Positions 1-10,687 of a stretch of 64,000 nucleotides of DNA are shown one piece after another. The stretch spans positions 1-64,000 of the forward strand of contig NZ_CP059181.1 of assembly GCF_014251235.1 (NCBI RefSeq). The letters are read 5' to 3'. The DNA is from Blattabacterium cuenoti. Lineage in GTDB: Bacteria; Bacteroidota; Bacteroidia; Flavobacteriales; Blattabacteriaceae. A model generated the notes under the pieces. It saw only the letters and a list, made by a program, of their open reading frames with translations. It searched no databases and was not told the DNA's origin. Each line of letters starts with the position of its first letter. Within the stretch, counting starts at the first letter, position 1. The position numbers and the translations under genes are program-made.

Positions 1-1248
1 ATGGATAATGAAGCTTTAATAGATTCTTTTTCAGATTTTAAAAGTGAAAAAAACATAGATAGAGTTAGTCTTATGGCTATTTTAGAAGAATCTATACGAT
101 GTGTATTAAGGAAAAAATATGATTCATCCAAAAATTATGATATTATTGTTAATCCCGATCAAGGAGATTTGGAAATTTGGAGAAATCGCATTGTAGTTAA
201 AGATGGGATGGTAAAAGATCTTAATAAAGAAATAGAATTATCTACAGCACGAAAAATAGAAGTAGATTTTGAAATTGGAGAAGAAGTAACAGAAAAAGTA
301 GAACTAAAATCTCTTGGAAGAAGAGCTATTTTAACCTTAAGGCAAAATTTACTTTCAAAAATAAATGAATTTGATTATACTAATACTTATAAAAAATTTA
401 AAAATAAAATTGGTGAAATTATTCATGTAGAAGTATATCATATTTTACCAAATCAAATTATTATGAGAGATGAAGAACAAAATGAAATGGTTTTACCTAA
501 AAAAGAACAAATTCCAAATGATTTTTTTCGTAAAGGAGATCCAGTTAGAGCATTGGTAAAAAGAATAGATTGGAAAGATAATAAACCTTTAGGTATTTTA
601 ACTAGAAAAGATGATTCCTTTTTGGAAGAACTTTTTAAATTAGAAATACCAGAGGTTTCTGAAGGATTAATAACTGTTAAAAAAGTAGCTCGTATTCCAG
701 GTGAAAAAGCTAAAGTAGCAGTAGAGTCTTATGATGATAGAATCGATCCTGTTGGAGCTTGTGTAGGAATAAAAGGATCTAGAATACATCCTATTGTTAG
801 AGAATTAAAAAATGAAAATATAGATGTTATAAATTATACAACTAATATACAATTGTATATAACAAGATCTTTAAGTCCTGCAAAAGTTTCTATGATGGAA
901 ATCCATGAGAAGAATAAATTCGTCAATGTCTATCTAAAATTAGATGAAATATCTAAAGCTATTGGAAAAGGAGGACAGAACATACGTTTAGCTAGTTTAT
1001 TAACAGGTTATAAAATACATGTATTTCAAGATTTTCCTTATGAAGATGACGTAGAACTGACTGAATTTTCTGATGAAATCGAAAAAGAGGTTATTGAAAA
1101 ATTTCATAAAATCGGTTTAAATACCGCAAAATCTATTTTAAATTCTATAAATAAAGATTTAAGTAAACGTACTAATCTTGAAGAAGAGATTATAAATAAA
1201 GTAGTTTCAATCTTAAAAAAAGAATTTGAAGAAGAATTAAATATATAA
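1..1248 (+). CDS. nusA: Transcription termination/antitermination factor NusA
   Basis: NusA binds RNA polymerase and nascent RNA in the cytoplasm and modulates pausing, termination and antitermination. The 415-residue product has the family layout: an N-terminal polymerase-binding domain (about 1-125), an S1 RNA-binding domain (about 134-200), then two KH domains with the GIKGSRIHPIVREL segment near 258 and the GKGGQNIRLAS segment near 322. It lacks the long C-terminal repeats of E. coli NusA, as is usual in Bacteroidota. The frame begins with ATG at the first base of the window, so an earlier start cannot be excluded. infB follows after 41 bases, matching the conserved rimP-nusA-infB order; rimP would lie outside the window. 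Identification is secure. Confidence 0.95.
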   Translation: MDNEALIDSFSDFKSEKNIDRVSLMAILEESIRCVLRKKYDSSKNYDIIVNPDQGDLEIWRNRIVVKDGMVKDLNKEIELSTARKIEVDFEIGEEVTEKVELKSLGRRAILTLRQNLLSKINEFDYTNTYKKFKNKIGEIIHVEVYHILPNQIIMRDEEQNEMVLPKKEQIPNDFFRKGDPVRALVKRIDWKDNKPLGILTRKDDSFLEELFKLEIPEVSEGLITVKKVARIPGEKAKVAVESYDDRIDPVGACVGIKGSRIHPIVRELKNENIDVINYTTNIQLYITRSLSPAKVSMMEIHEKNKFVNVYLKLDEISKAIGKGGQNIRLASLLTGYKIHVFQDFPYEDDVELTEFSDEIEKEVIEKFHKIGLNTAKSILNSINKDLSKRTNLEEEIINKVVSILKKEFEEELNI

Positions 1249-1289
1249 TAAAATCATGATTTTTTACCTAAATTTTTATTTTTTTTCTT

Positions 1290-3974
1290 ATGACTGATAA
1301 GATCAGATTAAAAACCGTATTAACTAAATTAAATATTTCTTTACAGAGAGTCATTAATTTTTTACAAAAAAAAGGGATTAAAATAGAAAATAATCCAAAT
1401 ACGAAAATAGAAGAACAAGTATACAAATTTTTGGTTAAAGAATTTCAGACTTATAAAGACATACGAGATGCTTCGGAAAAAGCTCTTATAAAAAATAGAA
1501 TAGAAACGGAAAAAATAAAAGAAGAATTATTAAAATCTAAAAACAATACTCAAATTATTCGCGCAAAATCAGAAAATTTAATTGAATTGAAAAAAATAGG
1601 AAAAATAGATATTGATATATTAGATAGATCTCGTGATGAAAAAATTAAAGAACAAAAAAAATTTGGAAAAAAATCATCTGTAAAATATGAAAAAAATATC
1701 AAATCTTTTGTAGAAAAAAAAATAGATAAACTCATTACACATGATAATAATAAACATAAAAAAGATAAACCAGAACATATAGATACTATCTATAAGAAAT
1801 TAGATGGAGTAATATTAACTGGAGATAGAATTGATTTATCTCAATTCGAGAAAAAAAAGAAACAAGAAAAAAATATTAAAAGAAGACGTAAAAGAATTAA
1901 AAAAGAAATTATTGTAGAGGATATAAAAAATCCTTTTACAAGAAGAAAAGAAGAAAAAAACAGAAAAAATTTCTTTAGAAATTCATTTTCTTTTGATAAA
2001 AAAGAGAGAATCAAAAAAAAGAAAACTTCATACAAGTTAGAAATAACAGACGAACAAATAGAAAAACAAATTAAAGAAACTTTAGAAAAAATTTCTTCAA
2101 AAGGAATAAAATCAAAAGCTTACAAAATTAGAAAAGAAAAACGTCAACATAAAAAGGAAAAAAGAATTTTACAAGACGAAATAGAAAACAAAAAACAAGA
2201 AAAAGTACTTAAAGTAGCTGAATTTACAACGGTTAATGAATTAGCATCTATGATGAATGTTAATGCTACAGATGTTATTGTTTCCTGTATGTCTTTAGGA
2301 ATTATGGTAACCATGAATCAAAGATTAGATGCAGAAATATTGACATTAGTTTCAGACGAATTTGGATATAATGTAGAATTTGTAGGTCTAGATTTAGAGG
2401 AAGCAATACAAGATGATAAGGATTTAGAAGAAAATTTAGAAAAAAGACCTCCTATTATCACCGTAATGGGTCATGTTGATCATGGAAAAACGTCTTTATT
2501 AGATTACATCAGGAATACAAATGTTATTGCTGGAGAAGCGGGAGGAATTACTCAACATATAGCGGCTTATAGTGTTGAATGTTCTAATAAGAATAGTATT
2601 ACTTTCTTAGATACTCCAGGACATGAAGCTTTTACAGCTATGCGTGCAAGAGGGGCACAAATAACTGATATAGCAGTCATAGTTATTGCTTCTGATGATC
2701 AGGTTATGCCTCAAACAAAAGAAGCTATTAGTCATGCTCAAGCAGCAAATGTTCCTATTATTTTTGTACTTAACAAAATAGATAAGATAAATTCACGTCC
2801 TGATAAAATTAGAGAGCAATTAGCAAATTTAAATTTTTTAGTTGAAGAATGGGGAGGAAAATACCATTCTCAAGAAATATCTGCAAGATTAGGGACCGGG
2901 ATAAATAAACTCTTAGAGAAAGTCCTCCTAGTTTCCGAACTTCTTAATTTAAAAGCAAATCCAAATAAACCAGCAACAGGAACAGTTATAGAAGCTTCTT
3001 TAGATAAGGGTAGAGGTTATATAACAAGCATGCTTATACAATCTGGAACTTTAAATATAGGAGATTATGTATTAGCTGGAAGTCATCATGGGAAAGTAAA
3101 AAGCATGTTGGATGAACGAGGAAAAAATATTTTCTTAGCTGGTCCTTCTAAACCTATTACCATACTAGGACTAAATGGAGCTCCTGCCGCAGGAGATAAA
3201 TTTAAAGTTTTTAAAGATGAAAAAGAAGCAAAACAGCTTGCATCAAGAAGAGAACAATTGAAGAGAGAACAAAACATAAGAGCTCAAAAACATTTAACTT
3301 TAGATGAAATAGGAAGACGTATAGCTCTTGGAGATTTTAAAGAACTTAAAATTATTCTTAAAGGAGATGTAGATGGATCCGTTGAAGCTCTATCAGATTC
3401 ACTTCAAAAACTATCTATAAATACCATTATGGTAAGTCTTATATACAAAGGAGTTGGTCAAATAACAGAATCTGATGTTTTACTAGCTAGTGCTTCTGAC
3501 GCTGTTATCATAGGATTTAATGTACGTCCTAATCATGGATCTAAGAATATGGCAAAAAAAGAAAATATAGAAATTAGAACTTATTCAGTCATCTATGATG
3601 TCATAAATGATATAAAAGAAGCGATGGATGGAATGTTGTCTCCTACAATAAGAGAAAAAATATTGGGAAATGCGGAAATAAGGGAAATATTTAAAATTCC
3701 AAAAATTGGAACTATAGCTGGATGTATGGTGATAGAAGGAAAATTATTACGTTATTCAAAAGTTAGATTAATTAGGGAAGGAATAGTAATTCATAATGGT
3801 CTTTTTACTTCTCTAAAACGTTTTAAAAAAGATATAAAAGAAGTATCTAAAGGATATGAATGTGGTATAGGAATAAAAGATCATCATGATCTTAAACCTG
3901 GAGATATAATAGAATCTTATGAAGAATTAAAAACTACTACTGTAAAAAAAATCCAAAAAAAATTAGTGAACTAA
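1290..3974 (+). CDS. infB: Translation initiation factor IF-2
   Basis: IF-2 is the GTPase that places initiator tRNA on the 30S subunit and promotes subunit joining. The 894-residue protein carries a short IF2_N motif at the start, a long lysine-rich low-complexity stretch (about 60-300), a second IF2_N region (about 310-370), then the GTPase domain with G1 GHVDHGKT at 394-401, G3 DTPGH at 441-445 and G4 NKID at 495-498. The C-terminal beta-barrel and IF2-C domains are complete and end at the usual place. It lies 41 bases downstream of nusA and one base before aspS, so the three genes are probably co-transcribed. The lysine-rich linker is full of A-runs that are prone to slippage but is intact here. 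Confidence 0.97.
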   Translation: MTDKIRLKTVLTKLNISLQRVINFLQKKGIKIENNPNTKIEEQVYKFLVKEFQTYKDIRDASEKALIKNRIETEKIKEELLKSKNNTQIIRAKSENLIELKKIGKIDIDILDRSRDEKIKEQKKFGKKSSVKYEKNIKSFVEKKIDKLITHDNNKHKKDKPEHIDTIYKKLDGVILTGDRIDLSQFEKKKKQEKNIKRRRKRIKKEIIVEDIKNPFTRRKEEKNRKNFFRNSFSFDKKERIKKKKTSYKLEITDEQIEKQIKETLEKISSKGIKSKAYKIRKEKRQHKKEKRILQDEIENKKQEKVLKVAEFTTVNELASMMNVNATDVIVSCMSLGIMVTMNQRLDAEILTLVSDEFGYNVEFVGLDLEEAIQDDKDLEENLEKRPPIITVMGHVDHGKTSLLDYIRNTNVIAGEAGGITQHIAAYSVECSNKNSITFLDTPGHEAFTAMRARGAQITDIAVIVIASDDQVMPQTKEAISHAQAANVPIIFVLNKIDKINSRPDKIREQLANLNFLVEEWGGKYHSQEISARLGTGINKLLEKVLLVSELLNLKANPNKPATGTVIEASLDKGRGYITSMLIQSGTLNIGDYVLAGSHHGKVKSMLDERGKNIFLAGPSKPITILGLNGAPAAGDKFKVFKDEKEAKQLASRREQLKREQNIRAQKHLTLDEIGRRIALGDFKELKIILKGDVDGSVEALSDSLQKLSINTIMVSLIYKGVGQITESDVLLASASDAVIIGFNVRPNHGSKNMAKKENIEIRTYSVIYDVINDIKEAMDGMLSPTIREKILGNAEIREIFKIPKIGTIAGCMVIEGKLLRYSKVRLIREGIVIHNGLFTSLKRFKKDIKEVSKGYECGIGIKDHHDLKPGDIIESYEELKTTTVKKIQKKLVN

Positions 3975-3975
3975 C

Positions 3976-5727
3976 ATGTTTTATAGAACACATAATTGTG
4001 GTGAACTGACAAAAAAAGATCTTGGTAAAAAAGTAGTTTTATCTGGATGGATAAAAAACATAAGAAACTTAGGTTCCTTATGTTTTTTAGATCTTAGAGA
4101 TTTTTTTGGAATTATCCAACTTTTTTTTTCAAAAAAATTTATTATTAAAAATAAACAAGATCATATAGAATTAGGAAAAGAATTTTTAATTCAAGTGGAA
4201 GGTGAAGTAGTAAAAAGAAAATCTAAAAATAAAAAGATACCTACAGGAGAAATAGAAATACTAGTTTCAAAATTAGAAATTTTGAATTTTTCCTTATCTC
4301 CTCCTTTTCTTATAGAAGAAAAAACAGATGGAGATGAAGAAACTAGAATGAAATATAGATATCTTGATATTAGGAGAAATTCTATAAAAAATAATTTAAT
4401 ACTTAGACATAATATTTCTTTAGAAATACGAAATTATCTTTCTAATAACGGTTTTCTAGAAATAGAAACACCTATTTTAATAAATGAAACACCTGAAGGA
4501 GCTAGAAGCTTTGTTGTTCCTTACAGAAATCATAAGGGTCTGTTTTATTCATTACATCAATCTCCTCAATTATTCAAACAATTATTGATGATAGGAGGGA
4601 TAGATAAATATTTTCAAATAGTAAAATGTTTTCGAGATGAAGATGCTCGTTCCGATCGTCAAATAGAATTTACACAAATAGATTGTGAAATGTCTTTTGT
4701 AGATATGAATGACGTTTTAAATTTTTTTGAAAAATTTATTAAGCATTTATTCAAGAAAATAAAAAATATTCAATTAGAACCTTTTAGATGTATTCCTTAT
4801 ACTAAATCTATTCAATGTTATGGAACAAATAGTCCTGATTTACGTTTTGAAATGGAATTTATCGAATTAAATGATTTTTTCTTAAAAAAAGGAATTTTTT
4901 CTTTCCAAAAAGAAAAATTAACAATAGGAATAAAAGTTCCTAATTTTGCTCATTACACATGTGATAAAATTAATTCTATTTTAAAAGGAATAAAAGAACT
5001 AAAAATTAACGAAAAAGAGATTTTTTGGATCAAATTTTTACCGAATAAAAAATTTTTTTCTTCTCAAAAAGAATTATTTAACAATGAAAACTGCAAAATC
5101 ATTTTGCAATATTTTAAAGCAGTACCTGGAGATTTATTATTCATTATTCATGGAAAAAGAAAAGAAACAAGAGAAAAAATGAGTAAAATTCGTCTAGAAA
5201 TGACAAAAATTTTAAATGTAAAAAATACTAAAATATATAAACCTATATGGATTATAGATCTTCCTCTTTTAGAATGGAACGAAAAATCTAAAAAATTTAA
5301 ATCTTTTCATCATCCTTTTACAAGTCCAGTAAAAGAAGATTTACATTTTTTAGATGAAGAAAAAAAAGAAAATATAGAAAATATTCGTGCTAACTCCTAT
5401 GAGTTGATCATAAACGGAGTAGAAATAGGAGGAGGTTCTATACGAATTCATAATAAAAAAATACAAAAATCTATTTTTAAACATTTAGGATATTCTGAAA
5501 AAGAAATAGAATATGAATTTGGTTTTTTCAATAAAGCTTTAGAATACGGAGCTCCTCCTCATGGTGGTATTGCTTTTGGATTAGATAGATTATTAGCTAT
5601 ATTAGAAGGAAATGAAAATATAAAAAATTTTATCGCTTTTCCAAAAAATAATTCTGGAAGAGATTTAATGATCAATACTCCATCCACTTTAAAAAATGAA
5701 AAATTAAAAGAATTAAATCTAAAATAA
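3976..5727 (+). CDS. aspS: Aspartyl-tRNA synthetase
   Basis: Class II aminoacyl-tRNA synthetase charging tRNA-Asp. The 583-residue product has an N-terminal OB-fold anticodon-binding domain (about 1-110), class II motif 2 with FRDEDARSDRQIEFTQID near 219-236, the bacterial insertion (GAD-type) domain in the middle, and motif 3 GIAFGLDRLLAIL near 532. Length is normal for bacterial AspRS. The ATG is one base after the infB stop, indicating translational coupling. Whether the enzyme is discriminating or also charges tRNA-Asn cannot be settled here, because neither asnS nor gatCAB is in the window. The gene converges with ppa, with only 5 bases between the stops and no obvious terminator. Confidence 0.96.
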   Translation: MFYRTHNCGELTKKDLGKKVVLSGWIKNIRNLGSLCFLDLRDFFGIIQLFFSKKFIIKNKQDHIELGKEFLIQVEGEVVKRKSKNKKIPTGEIEILVSKLEILNFSLSPPFLIEEKTDGDEETRMKYRYLDIRRNSIKNNLILRHNISLEIRNYLSNNGFLEIETPILINETPEGARSFVVPYRNHKGLFYSLHQSPQLFKQLLMIGGIDKYFQIVKCFRDEDARSDRQIEFTQIDCEMSFVDMNDVLNFFEKFIKHLFKKIKNIQLEPFRCIPYTKSIQCYGTNSPDLRFEMEFIELNDFFLKKGIFSFQKEKLTIGIKVPNFAHYTCDKINSILKGIKELKINEKEIFWIKFLPNKKFFSSQKELFNNENCKIILQYFKAVPGDLLFIIHGKRKETREKMSKIRLEMTKILNVKNTKIYKPIWIIDLPLLEWNEKSKKFKSFHHPFTSPVKEDLHFLDEEKKENIENIRANSYELIINGVEIGGGSIRIHNKKIQKSIFKHLGYSEKEIEYEFGFFNKALEYGAPPHGGIAFGLDRLLAILEGNENIKNFIAFPKNNSGRDLMINTPSTLKNEKLKELNLK

Positions 5728-5732
5728 TTTTT

Positions 5733-6227
5733 TCATATACAACTATTTTTATATCTTAAAGAAGATTCTTTGTAAATAAGAATAGCTTCTTCTTGATTTT
5801 TCCAATCTCCTATTTTTACTTTTTTCTTTTCTAAATCTTTGTATACTAAAAAGAAATGTTCAATTTCTTTTTTAGAATGAAATGAAATTTCATCAATATT
5901 GTTGATAGTATTATAATTTGGATCTGATAGAGGAACACAAATAATTTTTTCATCTTCTCCCTTTTCGTCTTTCATAAAGAAAACCCCTATTGGCTTTACT
6001 TTTATTAAACATCCAGGGATGGTTGGTTCTGTTAAAAAAACTAAAACATCCAATGGATCACCATCTTTTGAAAGAGTTTTTGGAATAAAACCATAATCTG
6101 TAGGATAACTCATAGGAGAATATAAAACTCTATCTAACCGAATAAAATGATTTTTTTTATCAAATTCATATTTATTTCTACTTCCTTTTGGAATTTCTAT
6201 TAAAACATCGAAAGTAATTATTTTCAT
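5733..6227 (-). CDS. ppa: Inorganic pyrophosphatase
   Basis: Family I soluble pyrophosphatase hydrolysing PPi to phosphate, which pulls biosynthetic reactions forward. The 164-residue protein shows the family signature DGDPLD at residues 55-60 with the metal-binding aspartates, the EIPKGSRNKYE substrate segment near 11-21, and YPTDYGFIP near 41-49. I chose the ATG at 6227 rather than an in-frame upstream ATG at 6245, because it overlaps the stop of the preceding E2 gene as ATGA (translational coupling) and gives MKIITFDVLIEIPKG, the usual family N-terminus. It is the second gene of a two-gene minus-strand unit. Confidence 0.95.
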   Translation of the reverse strand: MKIITFDVLIEIPKGSRNKYEFDKKNHFIRLDRVLYSPMSYPTDYGFIPKTLSKDGDPLDVLVFLTEPTIPGCLIKVKPIGVFFMKDEKGEDEKIICVPLSDPNYNTINNIDEISFHSKKEIEHFFLVYKDLEKKKVKIGDWKNQEEAILIYKESSLRYKNSCI

Positions 6228-7417
6228 ATTATTTTTGTATAACAATTGAATTTTTCTAAATATAACGCTACTTTTTTTGCAAATCCTCCACCTAAAACTC
6301 CATCAATTACTCTATGATCATAAGAATGAGACAGATAAACTTTATGCCTTATTCCAATAAAATCACCTTCTGGAGATTCTATTATGGATAATTTTTTCTG
6401 TATTAAACCTATAGCCATAATAGCAACCTGTGGCTGATGTATTATTGGTGTTCCAAAAAGATTACCAAAGCTACCTATATTACTAATAGTATAAGTTCCA
6501 CCTTTAGTTTCATCAGGTTTTAATTGATTAGATCTAGCTCTTTTTATTAAATCATTAATAATTTTTATTAAACTTCCTAAACTATAGGAATCTGCATTTT
6601 TAATAACAGGAACTATCAAATTTCCATTAGGTAATGCAGTTGCTAATCCTATATGAATATTTCTTTTCTTGATAATATTAGTTCCATGAACAGAAATATT
6701 AATCAAGGGATGATCCTTTATTGCTTTAACTACACATTCTACAAAAACAGACATTAATGTTAATTTTTTTCCTGTTTTTTTTTGGAAAATATCTTTTATT
6801 TTATCTCTCCATTTTACAATATTTGTCACATCTGCTTCTACAAAAGAAGTCACATGTGCAGATATATTTTTGCTTTTGATCATGTTAGAAGCTGTTATCT
6901 TACGAATTCTATCCATCTCAACTATTTCTTCTTCTTCTGCTTTATGATAAAGAATAGAATCTTTTTTATTTTTTTTAGAAAAAGTGACATAATTAGGATA
7001 AATAATTTTATTACATTTTTTTAAATGAATATATTCTATAATATCCTTTTTACTTACTCTATTCTTATATCCAGTCCCTACTATAGATTCTAATTCAGAT
7101 AAACTTAATCCTTCCTTATGAGCTATAGTTCTAACTAAAGGAGAATAAAAACGTTTATAGCCTTTACTTAATTGATTTTCTGTTTCTATAATGGCAATAG
7201 AACTTCCTACCTTAGCTACTTCATTTGAAGAAAACAATTTTTTTTTCAATATTCCGTTTACAGGAGAAGAAATCTCAGTATCTATTTTATCTGTAGCAAT
7301 TTCTACTAAAATGTCTTCTTTTTTTACATAATCTCCTTCGTTTTTTAACCAACGAATGATGGTAGCCTCAGCTATACTTTCCCCCATGGATGGAAGGGTC
7401 AAATTATACTTGGCCAT
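6224..7417 (-). CDS. 2-oxo acid dehydrogenase E2 (dihydrolipoyl acyltransferase), branched-chain/pyruvate type
   Basis: E2 core of a 2-oxo-acid dehydrogenase complex, transferring acyl groups from the lipoyl arm to CoA. Domains are visible in order: one lipoyl domain (1-77) with the lipoylated Lys44 in ATDKIDTE, a peripheral subunit-binding domain (about 90-132) and the acyltransferase domain, with the catalytic SYDHRVIDG (His368, Asp372) near the C-terminus. Length is 397 residues. It differs clearly from the second E2 at 57533, which sits next to sucA and is SucB. The opening MGESIAEATI resembles flavobacterial branched-chain-type E2s, so it may serve pyruvate or branched-chain oxo acids; the partner E1 and E3 are outside the window. 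It is coupled to ppa by ATGA. Confidence 0.88.
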   Translation of the reverse strand: MAKYNLTLPSMGESIAEATIIRWLKNEGDYVKKEDILVEIATDKIDTEISSPVNGILKKKLFSSNEVAKVGSSIAIIETENQLSKGYKRFYSPLVRTIAHKEGLSLSELESIVGTGYKNRVSKKDIIEYIHLKKCNKIIYPNYVTFSKKNKKDSILYHKAEEEEIVEMDRIRKITASNMIKSKNISAHVTSFVEADVTNIVKWRDKIKDIFQKKTGKKLTLMSVFVECVVKAIKDHPLINISVHGTNIIKKRNIHIGLATALPNGNLIVPVIKNADSYSLGSLIKIINDLIKRARSNQLKPDETKGGTYTISNIGSFGNLFGTPIIHQPQVAIMAIGLIQKKLSIIESPEGDFIGIRHKVYLSHSYDHRVIDGVLGGGFAKKVALYLEKFNCYTKII

Positions 7418-7440
7418 CTAAACTTATCCTTTTATATTAT

Positions 7441-7448
7441 TATTTTTG
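7441..7448 (+). promoter_or_regulatory. Candidate Bacteroidota -7 element upstream of the NAD(P)HX repair gene
   Basis: The octamer TATTTTTG fits the Bacteroidota sigma-A -7 consensus TAnnTTTG and lies 24 bases before the start codon, in the short divergent gap between the E2 gene and the NAD(P)HX repair gene. No clear -33 TTTG is visible at standard spacing, so this is a weak call from a short motif in AT-rich DNA. Confidence 0.22.
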
Positions 7449-7472
7449 TTTAAAAAAAAATCAAATTAAAAT

Positions 7473-9002
7473 ATGAAAATTCTTTCGTTAAACCAAATAA
7501 AAGATGCAGATCAATATTGTATTGATAACGAAGATATTTCGTCCATAGAGTTAATGGAAAGAGCAGCAAGAAAATGTTATGACTGGATAATTAATTTTTT
7601 TGATAAAAAACTTAAAAAAGTTATTTTATTAGCAGGAAGAGGAAAAAATGGTGGAGATGGCCTTTCTTTAGCTAAAATGTTATCCGAACATGGAATTATA
7701 GTTACTATATATGAACTAAACATATCCAATAATATTTCCAAAGAATTTATTTTTACCAAAAAAAAAATCATAAAATACGGAATAGAGTTAAAATATATTA
7801 ATGATGGAGATCCATATCCTTCTTTTAAAAATGAAGGAGATTGTATAATTGATGCTATTTTTGGAATAGGATTAAATCGTCCTATTAACAACCCTTATTG
7901 GATTTCTTTTTTTCATTTTATAAATGAAAAAAAATTTAAATATGTTATATCTATAGATGTTCCTTCTGGACTTTTTATAGAAGAAAAAAAAGATATTCTT
8001 TACAAAAGAATAATAAAATCTACTCATACCTTAACTTTTCAAGTCCCAAAACTTCCCTTTTTTTTTCCTGATTATGAAGATTATATTGGAAAATGGTTTC
8101 TATTAGATATTGGATGGAAAGAAGAGTATACACATCATATGTCCGTAAAAAATTTCTTTATAGATAAAAAAAGTATTCATTCTATATACAAAAAAAGAAA
8201 AAAGTTTACTCATAAAGGAAATTACGGTCATGGACTTCTTATAGGAGGTAAATATGGGATGATGGGTTCTATGGTCCTTTCAGCTAAAGCATGTCTTCGA
8301 ATCGGTATTGGAAAATTGAGCGTATATGTCCCAAGTTGTGGATATCAAATAATCCAAACTCTTATTCCAGAAGTTATTGTAGTAACAGATCCAAAAAAAT
8401 ATTTTATAAGTAAAATACCTACTCAAAATCTTTCTTCTGTCAATACTATTGGAATAGGAATGGGGATAGGAAAAAATCCTGAAACTTCTTTTGCTCTAGA
8501 AACTTTTTTAAAGAAAAATAAAAAAAAATCCTTGGTAATAGACGCAGACGGAATAAATATACTATCAGATAGAGTAGAATTACTTTCTTATCTTCCTGAA
8601 GAGACTATTCTTACTCCACATTATAGAGAATTTTCTAGATTATATGGAACTTGGATTAACGATTATCAAAAACTGGATAAAATAAAAGAAATATCAATTC
8701 GATATACCATTTATATAGTATTGAAAGGTGCTCATACAGTAATTTCAACTCCTGATGGTGAACTTTATTTTAATAGCACAGGAAATCCAGGAATGTCAAC
8801 AGCAGGAAGTGGAGATGTTCTTACAGGAATTATTACTGGTTTATTATCTCAAGGTTATTCACCTAAAGAATCATGTTTATTAGGAGTTTATATACATGGA
8901 TTATCTGGAGATTTAGCTTCCATGGAAAAAACAGAAGAATCCATAATAGCTGGAGATATTATAGATTACATAGGTAAATCTTATCAAAAAATAAGAAAAT
9001 AA
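7473..9002 (+). CDS. nnr: Bifunctional NAD(P)H-hydrate epimerase / ADP-dependent NAD(P)H-hydrate dehydratase
   Basis: Metabolite-repair enzyme that epimerises and then dehydrates damaged NAD(P)HX back to NAD(P)H. The N-terminal YjeF_N half (about 1-215) contains AGRGKNGGDGLSLA near 54 and the DAIFGIGLNR segment. The C-terminal ribokinase-like half (about 230-505) contains HKGNYGHGLLIGGKYGMMGS and the catalytic STAGSGDVLTGI near 445. The 509-residue length matches the fused bacterial form. It stands alone on the plus strand between two minus-strand units. Both halves look intact, so full two-step repair is expected. Fusion and motifs make the call secure. Confidence 0.94.
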   Translation: MKILSLNQIKDADQYCIDNEDISSIELMERAARKCYDWIINFFDKKLKKVILLAGRGKNGGDGLSLAKMLSEHGIIVTIYELNISNNISKEFIFTKKKIIKYGIELKYINDGDPYPSFKNEGDCIIDAIFGIGLNRPINNPYWISFFHFINEKKFKYVISIDVPSGLFIEEKKDILYKRIIKSTHTLTFQVPKLPFFFPDYEDYIGKWFLLDIGWKEEYTHHMSVKNFFIDKKSIHSIYKKRKKFTHKGNYGHGLLIGGKYGMMGSMVLSAKACLRIGIGKLSVYVPSCGYQIIQTLIPEVIVVTDPKKYFISKIPTQNLSSVNTIGIGMGIGKNPETSFALETFLKKNKKKSLVIDADGINILSDRVELLSYLPEETILTPHYREFSRLYGTWINDYQKLDKIKEISIRYTIYIVLKGAHTVISTPDGELYFNSTGNPGMSTAGSGDVLTGIITGLLSQGYSPKESCLLGVYIHGLSGDLASMEKTEESIIAGDIIDYIGKSYQKIRK

Positions 9003-9028
9003 AAAAAAGGAAATATTTTTTATTTATT

Positions 9029-10651
9029 TTATCGTAGGATAAGACGATATCCTATTGTATACACAAGAATTAGAATACAAGTGAAAAAACTTGCTTTAAA
9101 AAATAAATCTCCATTTTTTATATAAAATGTCTTTTTTCTATTAAGAAAAATTTTATGAGATAAAACACCTTCTTTTCCATATGGAAGAGAAGAAATAATT
9201 TCTCCTTTTTCATTGATAACGCAAGAAACTCCTGTATTAGCTGATCTCGCTATATATTTCCTATTTTCAATAGCTCTAAGACGAGCATAATATAAGTGCT
9301 GTTTATGCCCTTGTGAAAAACCCCACCATCCATCATTAGTGATGATAACTATAAAATCTGCATTTTTTCTAAAAAATTTGGAAACATATTCTCCAAAAAC
9401 AGATTCGTAGCATATAATAGGTGCTATTTTAATATCTAAATCAGGATGTACAAATACATTTTGTATATTCTGTTTTCCATGTTCCATTACTATTCCTCCA
9501 AAATTCAGTAAAATGTTTCCTAATATAGGATAAAGAAATTTTTTATAAGGAAAAGTTTCCACTCCTGGAACTAATTTATATTTATGATGAATACTAATAT
9601 CATTAGAATTTCCAATTTGAATAATTGAATTAAAAATATCTAACCATTGTATACGATTTTTAAAAAAAATTGGAATAGAAGTTTTGCTTTTCTTCTCTTT
9701 ATTAGAATAAAGACTATATGATTCTATCCCTGTAATAAACACAGAATTTGGATATTTTTTAATAGACTTTTTAAATATAGAAATTAATTTATTTTTAGAT
9801 ATCTTATTTATAGATATTTTACCATACCTAAATCCAGGTAATGTTGTTTCAGGAGCTATTATAAAAGTTTTTTTTACAAAATATTTTTTCTTATCTATTA
9901 AATTTTTAATTTTTATAATTAGTTTTCCCGTAGATATTTTATATTTTTCATGATATGGATCAATATTTGGTTGTAAAATAAAAACATCTGCTGTTTTTTT
10001 GTTTTCATTTGTATATGTTATATATATGTAGTTAGAAATGAAAATTAGAAAAAATATTATTCCTATATTTATTAATATATTTTTATAAAAAATTAATTTA
10101 TTCTGATTTTTATGATAGATTCTTATAGAATTCATAAATCCTATATTCACACACCATACCCATAATGTTCCACCTAAAGATCCTGTATATTCATACCATT
10201 GAATCCATTCCGTCTGGTTAGAAAAACCATTTCCTAAATTTAACCAAGGCCAAGATAATTCCCATTCTAAATGCATTTTCTCAAATGATATCCAAAAACA
10301 AACTAAAAAAAGATAGCCTATTCTTTTGCTTTCTACTTTTTTTCTTATAAATGAATAAGAAATAAAAATCATAGACATCAAAAAAGAATTAATAAGAATA
10401 GGGATTAAATAAGCTTCTACAGAAAAAAATCCATTAGGTTTTCTTGCATAAGAAAGCCACCATGTAGAACGCCCATTCCATATTAAAAAGGATAGAAAAG
10501 ACCAAATAAAAATACCTTTACAAGAAGGATGATCTTCTATATATAAAAGAGGAATAAAAGCTATAAATAGAAATAAAGGATGACCATCAGTAGGCCAACC
10601 TAATCCTAATAAAATTCCTGAAAAAATACTATATAAAAAAAATTTTATCTT
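9029..10651 (-). CDS. lnt: Apolipoprotein N-acyltransferase with non-canonical or frameshifted start
   Basis: Lnt N-acylates the lipid-modified cysteine of lipoproteins in the inner membrane. The C-terminal nitrilase-like domain shows the catalytic triad context: APETTLPG (Glu), KYKLVPGVETFPY (Lys) and APIICYESVFGEY (Cys). Several membrane segments precede it, with a final one at the C-terminus. Conserved family sequence (SGILLGLGWPTDGHP, then FIAFIPLLYIEDH) is encoded upstream of the first ATG/TTG codons near 10381, and the frame stays open to a TAG at 10652-10654. That stretch has no ATG, GTG or TTG before the conserved region; ATA (10648) and ATT (10627) are the available candidates. Alternatively, translation starts at ATG 10685 in another frame and joins this frame through slippage at T8 (10635-10642). 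The full frame gives a normal length of about 540 residues. It directly follows the tmRNA gene. Confidence 0.85.
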   Translation of the reverse strand, partial: KIKFFLYSIFSGILLGLGWPTDGHPLFLFIAFIPLLYIEDHPSCKGIFIWSFLSFLIWNGRSTWWLSYARKPNGFFSVEAYLIPILINSFLMSMIFISYSFIRKKVESKRIGYLFLVCFWISFEKMHLEWELSWPWLNLGNGFSNQTEWIQWYEYTGSLGGTLWVWCVNIGFMNSIRIYHKNQNKLIFYKNILINIGIIFFLIFISNYIYITYTNENKKTADVFILQPNIDPYHEKYKISTGKLIIKIKNLIDKKKYFVKKTFIIAPETTLPGFRYGKISINKISKNKLISIFKKSIKKYPNSVFITGIESYSLYSNKEKKSKTSIPIFFKNRIQWLDIFNSIIQIGNSNDISIHHKYKLVPGVETFPYKKFLYPILGNILLNFGGIVMEHGKQNIQNVFVHPDLDIKIAPIICYESVFGEYVSKFFRKNADFIVIITNDGWWGFSQGHKQHLYYARLRAIENRKYIARSANTGVSCVINEKGEIISSLPYGKEGVLSHKIFLNRKKTFYIKNGDLFFKASFFTCILILVYTIGYRLILR

Positions 10652-10687
10652 CTATAGATGATTTGTTAATCGAATATTTTTCCATAG

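Noticed and set aside
1250-1263. AAAATCATGATTTT palindrome followed by T residues between nusA and infB, considered as a terminator.
   Set aside because: A 14-bp AT palindrome is expected repeatedly by chance in this composition, the stem is weak, and termination between these two genes would be unexpected.
1841-2035. Minus-strand open frame within infB.
   Set aside because: Phenylalanine-rich shadow of the lysine-rich plus-strand coding sequence.
7577-7891. Minus-strand 104-codon frame inside the NAD(P)HX repair gene.
   Set aside because: Overlaps a well-conserved coding region; no family features.
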